This document shows positions 26,880-38,400 of a stretch of 64,000 bases of DNA, piece by piece. The notes below the pieces were generated by a model. It was not told the origin of the DNA, made no database searches, and was given only the letters and a program-made list of their open reading frames with translations. Source of the DNA: Undaria pinnatifida. Lineage: Eukaryota; Sar; Phaeophyceae; Laminariales; Alariaceae. The stretch spans positions 6,430,103 through 6,494,102 of the forward strand of contig JABAKD010000002.1 of the NCBI GenBank assembly GCA_012845835.1, given 5' to 3'. Position 1 is the stretch's first letter. Each line of letters opens with the position of its first letter. A program made the translations under genes and the position numbers.

Positions 26880-27560
26880 GTAGCTTTCATTCATCCCCCC
26901 TCCCCCCCTCCAACGCCCCCTCCGTTCCCACACCCCGCACGATCGCCTAGACCCAGCACCGCGCGTATAGCAAGCCCCTACATATATGACTAATACGCGC
27001 GATCGGAGGATCACACACAATATTGCGAACATCAGTGTCGACCAAATCCTTGATCTCATAGCTGGAGTTTATTTTAATATTATATGTGACCTAAACCTCT
27101 TAACCCCCCCACCCCCACCCGCCGCCTCTGTTTTATTTTTAATTTTTTCTCCTCGCTTCCTTTCGCTTAAACACCCCACCTAATATCGAAATCCGCCAGA
27201 CTAAAAAACACTTCCACGCCCTGGATATCGCCTCGTTATCGTTTTATATCCGTCCATGCCGCTGCTGCAATTCCCACCCACCCCCGCCCCCAACGCCCCC
27301 TCCTTCCCCACCACCCGCACCATCGCCTAGACCTAGCACCACGCGTATAGCAAACCCCTTCATCTATGCGACCTAAAGCCCTCCCCCCCCGCCTCCCGCG
27401 TCTCCCCCGCCACATCCCCCCCCCCCTCCCCCACAAGAAGGATTTATAGTTTCCACGCACAAATTGACCTACCCCACCCGTCCCCTCTCCTCCCTCCCCC
27501 CCTCCCGTCCCCCAATTAATCAAAATCAGGCCCCCACGTCCTTAAAAACTCCGCCTTCCC
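26880..27560. repeat. C-rich tandem repeat (R1 family, plus orientation)
   Basis: Two units share the order C-rich tract, caacgccccctcc, cgcctagac(c/t)(c/t)agcacc, cgcgtatagcaa. They match, as reverse complement, the G-rich units at 36.2-37.1 kb. The segment 27000-27110 also carries the R1 end block (cgatcggaggatcacacaca, then ttgatctcatagctggagtt) followed by gtgacctaaacctc. Confidence 0.75.
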
Positions 27561-27599
27561 CTCACCGGATATTCGACTTACAGTATTCACTTGATAAAC

Positions 27600-27775
27600 T
27601 GATGCATTTCCATCCACAGCTGTTAGATTTTGTCCCCATCATAAATTGGTTTTATTGTTTCCGCGCACAGACTGCCTAAGATCACCCTGTTGACCCTGAT
27701 AGCTACACTGTAGTTGCAAGGGGAGTAATATTTGATCTCACAGCGCTGGAGTGTACTTTAATTTTTGTAATAACC
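27600..27775 (+). repeat. R1 dispersed repeat, truncated copy
   Basis: Contains the internal R1 blocks attttgtccccatcataaat, ttgtttccgcgcacagactg, ccctgttgaccctgatagct and acactgtagttgcaagggga, then gatctcacagcgctggagtg. The stretch between the last two blocks is deleted compared with the copy at 35.6 kb. Confidence 0.65.
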
Positions 27776-27836
27776 TTCGACGGGCATACTCCTCATTACG
27801 TTGATCATAGTCGCACTATATCGTGTCCTGGAGGGC

Positions 27837-28334
27837 ATGTGCATGTTGCATACCTTGTACCATGTTATAAATATGTATCGTGTACACGCTACTATTAATG
27901 CTGCTGCAGCCTATCTGTACGCCGGTATTCGGTTCCTCACATACATACTGGCAGACAAAAATTTCACTTTTTTTGCCTGCTGCCAGGTGTGTGAACTTGC
28001 TGCGAACTTCGTGATTCGGTGGGCATCCGCACATACATATGAAGTACGTACATCGTTTGAATTCGTTCGAAGTTTGAAAATGCACGGGGCTATTTATTCA
28101 CCCCGTCCAACCGGGCCAGGCCTATTCTCGAGGGTGGGGCCGGCGGTCGTGTTGAGCTATTCGCGACAGTTGCTGCGTGGTGTCTCACTCGTCGCAGCCC
28201 GTGCGTTCGTGGTACTGACGCACTTGATCAACCCAGCTGTGTCTCGAGCCAATATGGATGGTTTGCGACACGCAACCGCGTTGAAGGGGGTAGCTATGTA
28301 CGGGTATCTATCGCTTCTAGGGTCTGCAGCATGA
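27837..28334 (+). CDS. Unknown open frame (165 codons)
   Basis: The longest open frame outside the retroelement in this part of the window; it runs to TGA at about 28332 and its first ATG is at 27837. The product has several hydrophobic stretches (NAAAAYLYAGIRFLTYILA, ALKGVAMYGYLSLLGSA) but no motif I recognise. It lies between R1 copies and may belong to a repeat or be a chance frame. No splice sites or partner exons were found. Confidence 0.2.
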   Translation: MCMLHTLYHVINMYRVHATINAAAAYLYAGIRFLTYILADKNFTFFACCQVCELAANFVIRWASAHTYEVRTSFEFVRSLKMHGAIYSPRPTGPGLFSRVGPAVVLSYSRQLLRGVSLVAARAFVVLTHLINPAVSRANMDGLRHATALKGVAMYGYLSLLGSAA

Positions 28335-29654
28335 TGAGAAGCTCTATACCTCACCCAAACCCCAACCTTGAAAGAATTTTACGCACAACGCCATCAGCCA
28401 TCTCCTGCGTTAGGGACGCAACGGATACATTTCGGGAGGACGGTTGGGTGGGATTCCTTCGTTAAGCAGGCCAATCACCCAGAACAAGTTGGGATGTTAA
28501 AAGTAGAATACCACTGCCCTGGCACGAGCAGACTTACGCCCAAGAAGCGAGGAGTGTTCGGCACTGACCAGGGCGCTCCGTGTGTGAGCTTGAATTGTTG
28601 CTGTGCTGGTGGAGTATTGGTGGTTCTTCGGATAAAACGAACTTTTGAAGTATGCTCGTCCCCCCTCTTCCCCGCTACATAGAGTGTCCCACCCTGATTC
28701 CAAGTAGTACGTCCTCAAAACGCAGATACGACCTGAAACGGGTTGAAATACTTCATTAATTTTGTTAGAGTTGACCCATGTAGGAAGCAGACCGAGTGCA
28801 CGCCAGAAAGCTACTACGCAGTCCCTGGACACAGATTATACTACAACAGCAGTCATGAGAGCGTCTTGGTGAAGGTCGATCGTTGGCGAACAGGGGTGGA
28901 CACTGCCCGAAAGCAGTTAGCATTCACGACCGGAAAGAGAAAACGCACTGTGATACTGTACTCATACCGGTGTTCTGTAAGCTACCAGGTATAATATAAT
29001 TTTTCGAATAATATTATACAGACTACTAGTAGACAAAGCGAATCGCCTGGAAACAAGGCAGCCATCGCGTTCGCACATAGTCATTGGTAGCCGGAAGATA
29101 TTCGCGCAGGGTACCCGGAAGATGTGGCGCGGGTCTAGCGAAAATGGAGCACTGTCGAGACGGGGAAAACAGTGCCTAGATGAAATAATCTTGTCCGCAT
29201 ACTATCTCCATATCTCTACACCAATGGCAGAGATCAGCTACATCTACCGAGTTTGCAGTCAGCATGGAAAACCACCTCAATGGCGTCTATCCCCTGAAGC
29301 CACAATGCAGCTAACTGTCTCTTCTGGGCACATATCCACCCGGAGACGTTTGCTCCCAGTGAATGTAGACTTTGTGGCCTTTTCCGCCTTAAATTATTAT
29401 CAATACACCTTTCTATTGTACCTACAACTGGCTCGAACGGCGTACGTGCATCTACTGTGGGGGGCTTCTGGCCACATATAATATCACGCATTGCTCTTGA
29501 TTGTCAAAAATGCTAGTTCGAGTTCTGGCGGTCAACTGTCAGCCTACAGGCGAGTTGGTTTTCTTTCCAACCTCGGCCGGTGCTGAACACGCGACACGAC
29601 GTAAGAAACTCATATTTTCGAAGTAGAACGTGTATCCCTTATCAAGAGTGAAAA
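28335..29654. other. Gene-free stretch
   Basis: Short frames on both strands (for example plus 29122-29481, 119 codons), none with a domain signature. No repeat with another copy in the window was noticed. Confidence 0.35.
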
Positions 29655-29925
29655 CACTACGACGACTGCGAGACCTAGGATCTCGTGGGAAATCATATTT
29701 TGAATCTGTATGTGATGCTCTGATCGAGCGTTTCACGGGGTGTGTAGACTACTATGTCCTTGTCAAATATTTTCATTGGCCACTCCCCTTGGTGCTACAG
29801 TAGCTAGTACCGGAGTGAACAGGATGATGAGAAGATGTTCGGTCGTAAATTGTTAAATCAATAGGTCTATATTTGTGCGGAAACTATAAACCCCGTTCTG
29901 AAGGTTGCTCAGGTGGCATATTAAT
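29655..29925 (-). repeat. R1 dispersed repeat, diverged copy
   Basis: In reverse orientation: gtgatgctctgatcgagcgt, then cactccccttggtgctacag, gtgaacaggatgatgagaag and gtgcggaaactataaacccc. The order of blocks equals that of the copy at 35.6-35.85 kb, with more substitutions. Confidence 0.65.
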
Positions 29926-30807
29926 AGTAGGTGCCCTTCATTTATACTTGGTCCTGGAGTTCGACCCTCACGTTTGTCGAAACTTTGAATTTATCTGCAT
30001 AATATACAAAAAGGCACGTATCTGCTGGAAACGCCTATTAATAGCAGCGTGGGTGGGCGCCATGCGATGCCCGTCGTCGAGGGAAGAAAGCCCTGAAGTA
30101 GTTTTGCGACAATATTGAAGGCGCATGCCGATGTGGAGACGGGGGACAAGTGCCTGCATGCATAGCGATTCCGAACCTTAGACACGACTAGCGAGGCGAA
30201 AACAAAGTGAGAGCATACATATCTGGTATATAAATGGGATGAACATAAAAACGAAATATGGGAGATTAAATCCTACGGCGACCACGGAACGCTCCATCCG
30301 GCATCATGTCGCAGGTCCGAATGCTTCATTTGAGCAGGATGCCCCACACTAATAGTTTGTAAAATGGTCTTATCATGTTTCGTATTGCAAATACTGGAGT
30401 ATAATACTAGCTGTTTCATGTAAAAATACAGGTCACCTTCCCCACGAATGCCGCTCGCATTTTATCTATATATCGTCAAAAGAGTGAATACTTGGTATCA
30501 TACTAACGCCCATGAAGCTCGTATAAACCAATGGCAGGCCTCCGTTTTTTTTTAACTTATAACCAGGCTTTTTCCAAGCGAGGGCGAAGAAAATGATTCG
30601 CAACGCATTTTGCACGATCCGGTTATTAGACGTATCGTCCGTGCAGAAAAAAAAAAGTTTTCCCCAGCACCAAAGTGAACTATGTCAGAGTGAGGGTATC
30701 TGAAAACGAAACTACGCTAAAAACGTGTGTCTCGAAACGATGATTAATTTGACTTTTTAGTATTTTTGTTCCCTGGTTCCTTACGACTGTTTAACTGAGA
30801 CAAAATA
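29926..30807. other. Gene-free stretch
   Basis: AT-rich sequence with homopolymer runs and no recognisable gene or repeat. Confidence 0.35.
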
Positions 30808-30904
30808 AGCCGGCGAAATCCGTCGTTAAACATGTAACCTGGAACGTTTATCCCCCCAAAAAAAACTTTCCGGGTTACATTTTTAACGACGGATTTCGCC
30901 GGCT
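30808..30904. repeat. 97-bp inverted repeat (MITE-like hairpin)
   Basis: Arms 30808-30830 and 30882-30904 are perfectly complementary over 23 bases (agccggcgaaatccgtcgtt and onward), extended by a second short block catgtaacc / gggttacat. The loop is about 30-50 bases and A-rich. No clear target duplication was seen, so the insertion class is open. Confidence 0.7.
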
Positions 30905-31250
30905 CTTGCGGATTTCCAGGCGGACCGTAGTCGGAATAATAAAAAAGAAAATCAGGGAGTTACAGGCAGAAAAGCGTATTGAAGAGGTCGCCAATTTTCG
31001 TTTTAATACACGGCACAAGCGCCAAAAACTGTGTCCACGGTGAGGAAAACCGCTGAGAATATCCAGGCACCTTCCGGCCAACCCGGAGATTCATACATTC
31101 CCCCATCAAACGCATACTACTGCAAACATGAGGCTGCCAAGTCGGCTGCAGCAACTCGTGGCAACCGCGGTTGGTAGCGTCCCGTATACTATAATTCCTG
31201 GTGTCATATCATATATTCCTGGTGTACATTGTTCGAGTCCGTACTTTGAT

Positions 31251-33300
31251 AGTACTGGCCCCACGATGTATCCTGAGTGTCCCGAGAAACTGATGGCCGT
31301 GTACGGCCCACGCTTTTAGTGATGCCGGTTCTAACACGTCGACACTTCGGAGAAATCGACCCATCCGGGAATTTCTTGTTTGCTGTAGTACCGATTAATG
31401 TTCAAACAGTATAGTCCAATGTTCTTGAATACTGGAGGAAGTAGTTCCGTGGTTTTTACGATATTAATTCCGACTTTCGCCAACACCTTTACAAAACAAG
31501 TAAGATAACAAGTAATCTAACAATTGTGGCCTGAGGGTGCTCCACCCAGAAATGAACACGGAGGCTCTGTGGATCAGCAGAAAAGTTGGGCAATTCGGCG
31601 ACACGCACCTTTGATCGTTCAGTATAGCGACAGAGCTTCCATCTGTAGGAGGAGTACAGGGGTCTGGCGTTTTGGATCGACGCTTTAGTTGTAACTGTTG
31701 CTGTATTCCCCGGTAGTGTGTGAGATGGGCGTTCGAAAAGAGAGATCGCTTCCGAACAGTAGCGATCGACATCCACCGCATGTTCCATCAACACTACTAT
31801 CAACCCGAGCGTCAGGCCTGGACTGGACGTCCGCTGGCCTGCCACAGTAACAGGGAGTGCACAAGAACTTCCGTACGAACCCGGTAGACCCAAGTAGCCC
31901 ACTCCAACAGTTAACTCAAAACACTCTAAAACTAACTGTTTCATTCATACTGAATTCCCTAGACGTCTGCTTCTGTCCCCCTCAATGGGGTTTGTACAGT
32001 TTCCGTGCTCAGAACAAGGTTGACGTCTTACTCCTGTTGACCCAGGTGTTAGCGGGGAAGTCACCGACCTGCATCTTCCTCGAGGGTGTACACACCCCGT
32101 AACACGCGCGATCAGAGTATCACACGCAGCTTTCAAAGCTGAGTTTTGATAAATATAACTTTTTGGTCGATCTCACAGATGAAGTGTATTATTTATTCAT
32201 TTGTTTGCAATATATCAAGCGGTCAGTGCTGCCCACACGAGGTATACTGAGTGTCCCGAGAAAATTGATCGCCATGTACGGCTCGCGCTTGTAGTGATGC
32301 CCGTTCTAACTCGCCGACACCTCGGTGGAATCGACCCGTCCGGGAAGTTCTTGCTCGCCGTAGTCCCGAATAGTATTTATACAGTTTTTTTCTTGAATTC
32401 AGGCGGAAGTCATTCCGTGGTTTTTACGATATAAGTTCCGACTTAGTACCCTAACATCTTCACACAGGTGAGCAAAAAATGTGGCCTGCGGGTGCCCTAC
32501 CCGGAAATGATGTCGGAGGCTCTCCAGATTGACCTAAAACAATCGGTTATTCGGGGACAGGCACCTTTGATCATTCAGTATTAGCGACAGAGCTTACATC
32601 TGAAGAAGTGCAAGGGTCTGGCGTTTTGGATCCACCCTTTAGTTTGTGTATTTCCCGGTGGTGTGTGAGGTGTGCGTTCGAAAAGCTATAGGATCAAGTG
32701 TGCACCGCCCGACGCCTGATGAAGAACGCCATATCTCACTCGTCGGCCTTGATTCGGCCATTACAGGTGTATGAGTGTGAAATTGCATTACATCATCAGG
32801 GGAATAAGAGAGATCACTTCCGAACAGTAGCGACCGACATCCACCGCGTATTCTCTCATGACTCGACAACAACATACCGAGCGTCAGGCCTGGGCTGGAC
32901 CTCCTCTGGCCTGCCATATTCACAGGGAATACACAAGAACTTGCGTGCAAACCTGGGAGACCCAAGTAGCCCATTCCAATAGTTAACTCAAACCACTTTA
33001 AAACTAAATGTTTTATGCATAATGAATTCCATAGACGTCTGGTTCTGTCCCCCTTAATGGGGGTTGTACAGTTTTCGTGCTCAAAACAAGGCTGACGTCT
33101 TAGTCCTGTTGGCCCTGGCATTAGAAGGGGAGTCACCGACCTGTATCCTTCGCGAGGGCATACACAACAACCCGTAACACGCGCGATTGAAGTATCACAC
33201 ACAAATTGCAAAGCTGATGTTTGATAACAATACATTTTTTGTCGATCTCCCTGTTGAAATGTATTTATCCATTTTTTTAATATGTACGTTGTACTATACC
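31251..33300. repeat. ~1-kb tandem duplication (R1 family)
   Basis: Copy 1 is about 31251-32224 and copy 2 about 32225-33300, head to tail. Matching blocks include ctgagtgtcccgagaaa, gacagagctt.catctg, tggcgttttggat, gcgtcaggcctgg, and the R1 end acacgcgcgat...gtatcacac. Identity looks near 80-85% by eye. Copy 2 holds an extra 123 bases at 32686-32808. The minus strand of both copies reads as related peptides (YLGLPG, SSPGLTLG, ARVTGC), but copy 1 has an extra stop, so coding capacity is doubtful. Confidence 0.85.
32686..32808. mobile_element. 123-bp insertion in second duplicate
   Basis: Present in copy 2 between ttcgaaaag and agagatcacttccg and absent from copy 1, where the same flanks are joined. 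A flanking aag may be a 3-bp target duplication. It has no coding capacity. A deletion from copy 1 is the alternative. Confidence 0.45.
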
Positions 33301-33724
33301 GATACTAGGTGCCCGATATCGGCTACTGGTATAGTATGTATATACTCTCTTATTATATACTCCGTACAAATTTAGACGAAATACAAGCGGGCTGCGTTGA
33401 GGTGTGGAGTCAGATCGGGGGTCAATCTCGGGTCAATTTCAGGATAATTTTTGGGTTTTTTTCGCCGGCAATAGAATATTTGCGTTTAAAAAACCAACAA
33501 AAATATTTCATCGGCCTTGAAAAAGGCCAGATTCACTACGGCATGCATTGACTGACTTTGCGAAAAAAAGTGCTACGGAAATAAAATACAAAGCCCAAAA
33601 CGTGCGATCTTGTGATGTGCAGAATCCACGCACAGCAGCATCGATCTCCTGCAACAGCGAACGCAGAACACTTTTGGAACACGCGTACGAGACAGTGAGA
33701 ACAGCATCAGCGGCACCAGCACCA

Positions 33725-33904
33725 TCATCAGCGGGGGCGGAGGTGGCGATAGCCCCGCTATATTATTGCGGCACAGCAGCTCAGCCTTGCTTGATCACCA
33801 CGATCATCACCACAATAGAAAAAAAACATTTTTTTTATATATTTCTATGAACCAACGCACGAGACACCATGGTCCAACCGTAGCCGCAGCACAACAGCGA
33901 CGGC

Positions 33905-33943
<39 letters not shown>

Positions 33944-34308
33944 GCGGCGGCGGCGCTGGGGCGTGGGTGTCGGTGTCGGTGGAAGCTTCGGCGATAGCTT
34001 TGTGGTATAGCGGCGGTGGTTGAAAAAATCAACATCGCATACATTATTAGCTACGCAGTAGCAGAGAACGATGTCATCGTAGAGAGCACGGGAGCGCTGG
34101 GTCACGAGCACCTACCCCTGAGATTTGCGTACGCACCATGCTTCCCCAGCTACCCTTTGGTGCCTCCGCATCAAGACGGGGATGTGTCTACCGCTGCCAA
34201 CCGCAGCGCACAGCGAGCAGTGTCTGCCGTGTGCTGACGGGTGGGTTGTGCCAATCGAGTGTGAGCTGGTGAAGATTAATGGAAGTTCACCCAAACCGTT
34301 CACTTAGG
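33725..34308 (+). repeat. R2 dispersed repeat, copy 1
   Basis: Homologous to the reverse complement of 39290-39885. Shared peptide reading includes RHSSSALLDHHDHHH and HASPATLWCLR..GLCLPL-like sequence followed by TAHS..C..CA..WVVP. A CAG run (33904-33940) followed by GGC codons gives poly-Ser or poly-Ala. In this copy the reading frame is broken between the two conserved parts, so it is repeat or pseudogene rather than an intact gene. Confidence 0.7.
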
Positions 34309-34950
34309 TCGGAACTTTCATGCCGTTTCGGGACAAAATCTTGCTTTGAAGTTCGCCCCTGATTCTATTTGTTGGATGAATTTTTTGAACGCAAACACTC
34401 GAAGGTTTGCATTTTGTCAAACAACAGCAGTCGAAACTCGACGGGTATCGACCTGTATTGTACAACTGACTGGGGAATATTACAGAAACAGGCCACCCTT
34501 TCTTTGCAGGTATCTCTACTCCTCTAGGCAGGCTCCACGTTGGTCACTCAATTGTAATAGAAAAACTGTTGTACCTGTGGGTTGTAACGAGGACCGCTGG
34601 TAGGGACAGCTCACTCACGCTATCGCTATCCTCTAGTTTAATGGTGACATCCGAATGACGCGCCAGCTAGCGTTAGGTTGCGAAAGCAACTGAGTTTAAT
34701 CGACACACGACGCGTATGAAAATACGTGGAAGTAAGTGTGGCTTTATTTTTCCCCATCCGCCGGAGGATGATATAAAACTAAAAATAAAAATATTGTATC
34801 TGTTCCACTCACGCCACGGACGAACTGAACGCCTGCGAATTCGCGAAGCAAAGGCGTCATCCCCCTTTTTTTCCCTATTATACGCACATCACATGCCTTC
34901 AAAGTCATGTAAAATATCTTTAATACTAGTATAATTTTAGTATACAGATA
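34309..34950. other. Gene-free stretch
   Basis: No gene or repeat recognised; short frames only. Confidence 0.35.
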
Positions 34951-35397
34951 TTGCGACTTCTTAGGCTTCCAGCGGGCATCAACATAACACCAGCCGACCC
35001 TGATGAGCCGTATATATGTGCAGAAATTCGGAACATTCGAGGAAGCACCGGTTTCACGGTCTGGAACATGACTCGAAGATGCGTGTCGTCAAAACCTACA
35101 CCCACATTTCTTCTACCTGGCGAGGCTACGAAGCTTCAGGAGAAATACAAAAACCAGAAAACCAAAAACGAGAACGGAAGACGGGGAAAAGGGTGCGCAA
35201 CACTCCTGGAATCCAGCGAATGGTCGGATCGACAGATGAGAGAGCTATCACCTCCGCAGATTAGGGATGGAGCTTCTTCCGTGTCCTCCTGTTTTGTTGC
35301 CGCGGCGGTAGCGCAGCATGCGTTCTTGCCAATCAATGGCGGTACACGGCGCCGTTGTCCCCGAGCTGACCAACCTCGCGGTCGATGCGCCCGCTAG
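34951..35397 (+). CDS. Unknown open frame (148 codons)
   Basis: Open frame ending in TAG at about 35395. It is rich in basic residues in the middle (KYKNQKTKNENGRRGKG) and has no domain I recognise. The first codon is not ATG; the first internal ATG comes late (MTRRC). It lies beside R1 and may be decayed transposon sequence. Support as a gene is weak. Confidence 0.15.
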   Translation: MRLLRLPAGINITPADPDEPYICAEIRNIRGSTGFTVWNMTRRCVSSKPTPTFLLPGEATKLQEKYKNQKTKNENGRRGKGCATLLESSEWSDRQMRELSPPQIRDGASSVSSCFVAAAVAQHAFLPINGGTRRRCPRADQPRGRCAR

Positions 35398-35419
35398 CAT
35401 TAATATAAGGTGTTCAAAA

Positions 35420-35600
35420 GAATGTGAAATCTCGTGGCAATTTAGGCAGTGAATCGCGAACATCAGTTGAGATAAGGAGGAGCCCACCCAAGACGATGCT
35501 ATCGGGTTGGGGTACCAGCCCACCCAAGACAATGTTGGGGACCGATGCGAGGGGGTGAGCAGGCCGCAAGCCCTGACGAGGTATATATATATACACATTA
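35420..35600 (-). pseudogene. Possible retroelement fragment
   Basis: The minus strand reads VPNIVLGGLVPQPDSIVLGG followed by LLLISTDVRD. It contains the internal repeat VLGGL and a DNA-level direct repeat of agcccacccaagac. I suspect it comes from a Ty3/Gypsy-type polyprotein spacer downstream of RNase H, the same class as the fragment at 38.2 kb, but this is resemblance from memory only. Confidence 0.2.
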
Positions 35601-35850
35601 TAAAAATTAAAATACACTCCAGCTGTGAGATCGAAGATTTCGTCGAAACTCATCTTTGCAAGCTGTGTGTGATACTCCGATCGCGCGCATTACAAGTTGT
35701 GTGTCCTCATTAAGGATATAGGTCGGCGACTCCCCTTACAGCTACAGTGTAGCTATCAGGGTCAACAGGATGATTGTAGTCAGTCTGTGCGCGGAAACTA
35801 TAAAACCCGTTTCTGAGGGGGACAAAATCTGACAGCTGTGAAGGGAACGG
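35597..35850 (-). repeat. R1 dispersed repeat, well-preserved copy
   Basis: Read in reverse: gggttttatagtttccgcgc, ctgttgaccctgatagctac, actgtagctgtaaggggagt, gcgcgatcggagtatcacac, gatgagtttcgacgaaatct, tcgatctcacagctggagtg. The minus strand of its end can read MSFDEIFDLTAGVYFNF, a peptide also seen in the copies at 21-122 and 27.0 kb in related form. Confidence 0.75.
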
Positions 35851-35879
35851 GGGGGCCTGGTTTTGATCAAAAGCGAGCG

Positions 35880-36901
35880 TGTTTGGAGGGGGGCGGGGGG
35901 GGGGGGGGGGGGGGAAGGGGCAATTTGTGCATGTAAGCTATAAATCCTTTCGAGGGGATAAATCTGACTGTTTTGGCACCAGTATATTATTGGGGGCGGA
36001 GGGGGGGGGGGGGGCAGCTCGATATGTGCCTGGAAACTATACATTATTTCGAGGGGATAAATGTGACATTTTTGGAAATAATACATCAGTTTATCATGTA
36101 TATCCTGGGGTAAGTCGTACAATCAGTGAGTAAAGAGAGGGTGGAGTGTTCGAGGGGGTGGGGTTGGGATGGGTTGGGGGGGGAGGGTGGGGGTGGGGGC
36201 GGGGGGGGGGGCGAGGGGGGGGGGGGGGGGGGGAGGGGGGGGAAGGGCTTTAGGTGAGGGGTTTGTTATACGTGTGGTGCTAGGTCTAGGCGAAGGTGCG
36301 GGTGATGGGGAAGAAGGGGGCGTTCGAGGCGGGGGGGGGGGGGGGGGGACACAGCGGCATGGATGGCTCTCGAAAGATAATGAGGTGATATCCTGTGCGT
36401 GAAGTGTTTATTAATGTGGCGGATTTCGATATTTGGTGGGGCGTTTGAGTAAGGGAGAGCAAGAGGGGGGGGGGGGGAGATTTTTTAGGAGGTTTAGGTC
36501 ACAAATAATATTCAAATACACTTCGGCTGTGAGATCAAAGATATGTATCAGCTTGTTATACGCGTGGTGCTAGGTCTAGGCGATCGTGCAGGTGGTCGGG
36601 AAAGAGGGGGCGTTGGAGGGGGGGGGGGGGGGGGGGGGGAACACAGCGGCATGGATGGCTCTCGAAAGATAATGAGGTGATATCCTGTGCGTGAAGTGTT
36701 TATTAATGTGGCGGATTTTGATATTTGGTGGGGCGTTTGAGTAAGGGAGAGCAAGAACGGGGGGGGGATTTTTAGGAGGTTTAGGTCACAAATTATATTC
36801 AATTATACTTCGGCTGTGAGATCAAAGATATTTAGCAGCTTGTTATACGCGTGGTGCTAGGTCTAGGCGATCGTGTAGGTGGTCGGAAAAGAGGGGGCGT
36901 T

Positions 36902-36936
<35 letters not shown>

Positions 36937-37125
36937 CGAGGGCGGGGGTTTGGGGGAAAATAATTGAAAACTTCGTCATGGATGGTCAGAAAGATAATGA
37001 CGTGATATCAACTGCGTATAGGTGTTTATTACTCAGGCCGATTTTGATTGTGAGTGGGGCGTTTGGACAGACTAGGCGGAAGGGGGGGGGGGATCGGGGG
37101 ACGGAGGGGCGGGGGGGGGAAAGGG
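35880..37125. repeat. G-rich tandem array (R1 family, minus orientation)
   Basis: Units of about 290 bases begin at gtttgttatacgtg (36261), cttgttatacgcg (36551) and 36839, each with ggtgctaggtctaggcga, agggggcgtt, a long G run, catggatgg, gataatga.gtgatatc and gtgtttatta. Between units lies ggaggtttaggtcacaaat followed by cttcggctgtgagatcaaag, the R1 end. Shorter repeats of ttcgaggggataaat.tgac occur at 35955-36080. G runs reach 32 bases (36905-36936). Confidence 0.85.
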
Positions 37126-37399
37126 TATATATTACAAGGGTCTACGCCGGCGGCCTGGACGGTCGCCGGTCGCAGCGCAGGATAGTAAACATTAAGAGGG
37201 TAAGAAGTAATGCCAAGAGTTAGACGAAGTTTGTTAATTCATATATGGGAGATACTGGAAAGGGAAAATGCCGACAAATTTTTCCCGATTTCCCGTGTGC
37301 GGCGGAACAATGCGAGAAGGTAGCCTGGAAATTATGGGAAAGCATGGCGGTTCACCCCAGCTGGGTGACGCTCTGCGTTGCTACGCAGAAAGGCGCGCC

Positions 37400-37790
37400 C
37401 ACAGCTGCTGCTGTGCATATACCTGCTGTGCGTATACCATTTGTAGGTTCGTGATGCTGCTGTGCATATACCATTTGTAGCTTCGTCATGCTGCAGGCTC
37501 ATCATAGCTTCAGCTACTGCTGTACATCATGTACATGTACGTGCTGCTGATTTATACGTGCTGCTGTAGACTACCGGGGGTTCAAAAATATTGAGAGTTC
37601 GCAGTTCTCTACGACGCCTAGCTGCTGCTGTGCATATACCATTTGTAGCTTCGTGATGCTGCTGTGCATATACCATTTGTAGCTTCGTGATGCTGCAGGC
37701 TCATCATAGCTTCAGCTACTGCTGTACATCATGTACATGTATACGTGCTGCTGTAGACTTCGCAGTTCTCCACTACGCCTGGGTGGCATG
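37400..37790. repeat. Tandem duplication with CTG and catatacc words
   Basis: Two copies, about 37400-37610 and 37620-37790, share gctgctgtgcatatacc, atttgtagcttcgt, atgctgcaggctcatcatag, cttcagctactgctgtacat and gcagttctc.acgacgcct. Inside each copy the tgcatatacc unit is itself repeated. Nothing suggests coding. Confidence 0.8.
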
Positions 37791-38194
37791 TGTTCTCGGG
37801 GATTACGAACTTTTCTTCCCCAGATCCTAGCACAAACCTCGCTTAGTGGCCTTTACAATGGCGACGTCGGCCAGGTAATCGACCCCCCCCCGTGTGTCGG
37901 AGGTCAGAGAACACGTACCGAAGAAATAACGCGAACACATTAGCCCTGTGTGCAGACTACGCACCAAACGTCTCACAGGGCACGATTTTTCGGAGATCTC
38001 GTCGTAGATCTCGACGTCGAGGCCTCGCGCGCGCGCTACGGCGCCGAGCGGGCGGATCAGCTTAGCCGGTGGTTGCAGGCGAGGTGGGGGCACGCCTCAG
38101 CGAAGAAACCGCGCGGAAAGGCGGTCAGAGGCGGGAGATATCCGCAGACGTAAGGGTGTGCATATGTGATAAGCGAACTAAGATATTTAGATTT

Positions 38195-38400
38195 TTGTTG
38201 GCCTCGTCGTCGACTGGGGTGAGGCGGCTAGAACCGCTGCGGTCGTTCTCAGGCGCCGGCTGTGGCAACCTCGAGAAGAAGTCGGTATAACCATTTGCGC
38301 TTCCCTTTCTGTATTCGAAGAAACATTGGGCCAGCTCGAAATGGTTAGCAGGCAGCGTTGTATGGACGATCAAGCGTCTAGCGATCTCCACGCGGCGATC
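38195..38400 (-). pseudogene. Ty3/Gypsy RNase H fragment
   Basis: The minus strand reads HFELAQCFFEYRKGSANGYT followed by DFFSRLPQPAPENDRSGSSR and LTPVDDE. This matches the end of the RNase H domain of Ty3/Gypsy polyproteins, where the usual core is FEY.KG..N..AD.LSRLP. Here the conserved NAD is YTD, and the flanking frames are broken or low in similarity, so it is a decayed fragment. No terminal repeats were found for it. Confidence 0.6.

Noticed and set aside
36169..37223. Gly-rich open frames in the G-rich array
   Set aside because: They result from G homopolymers and satellite units, not from a gene.
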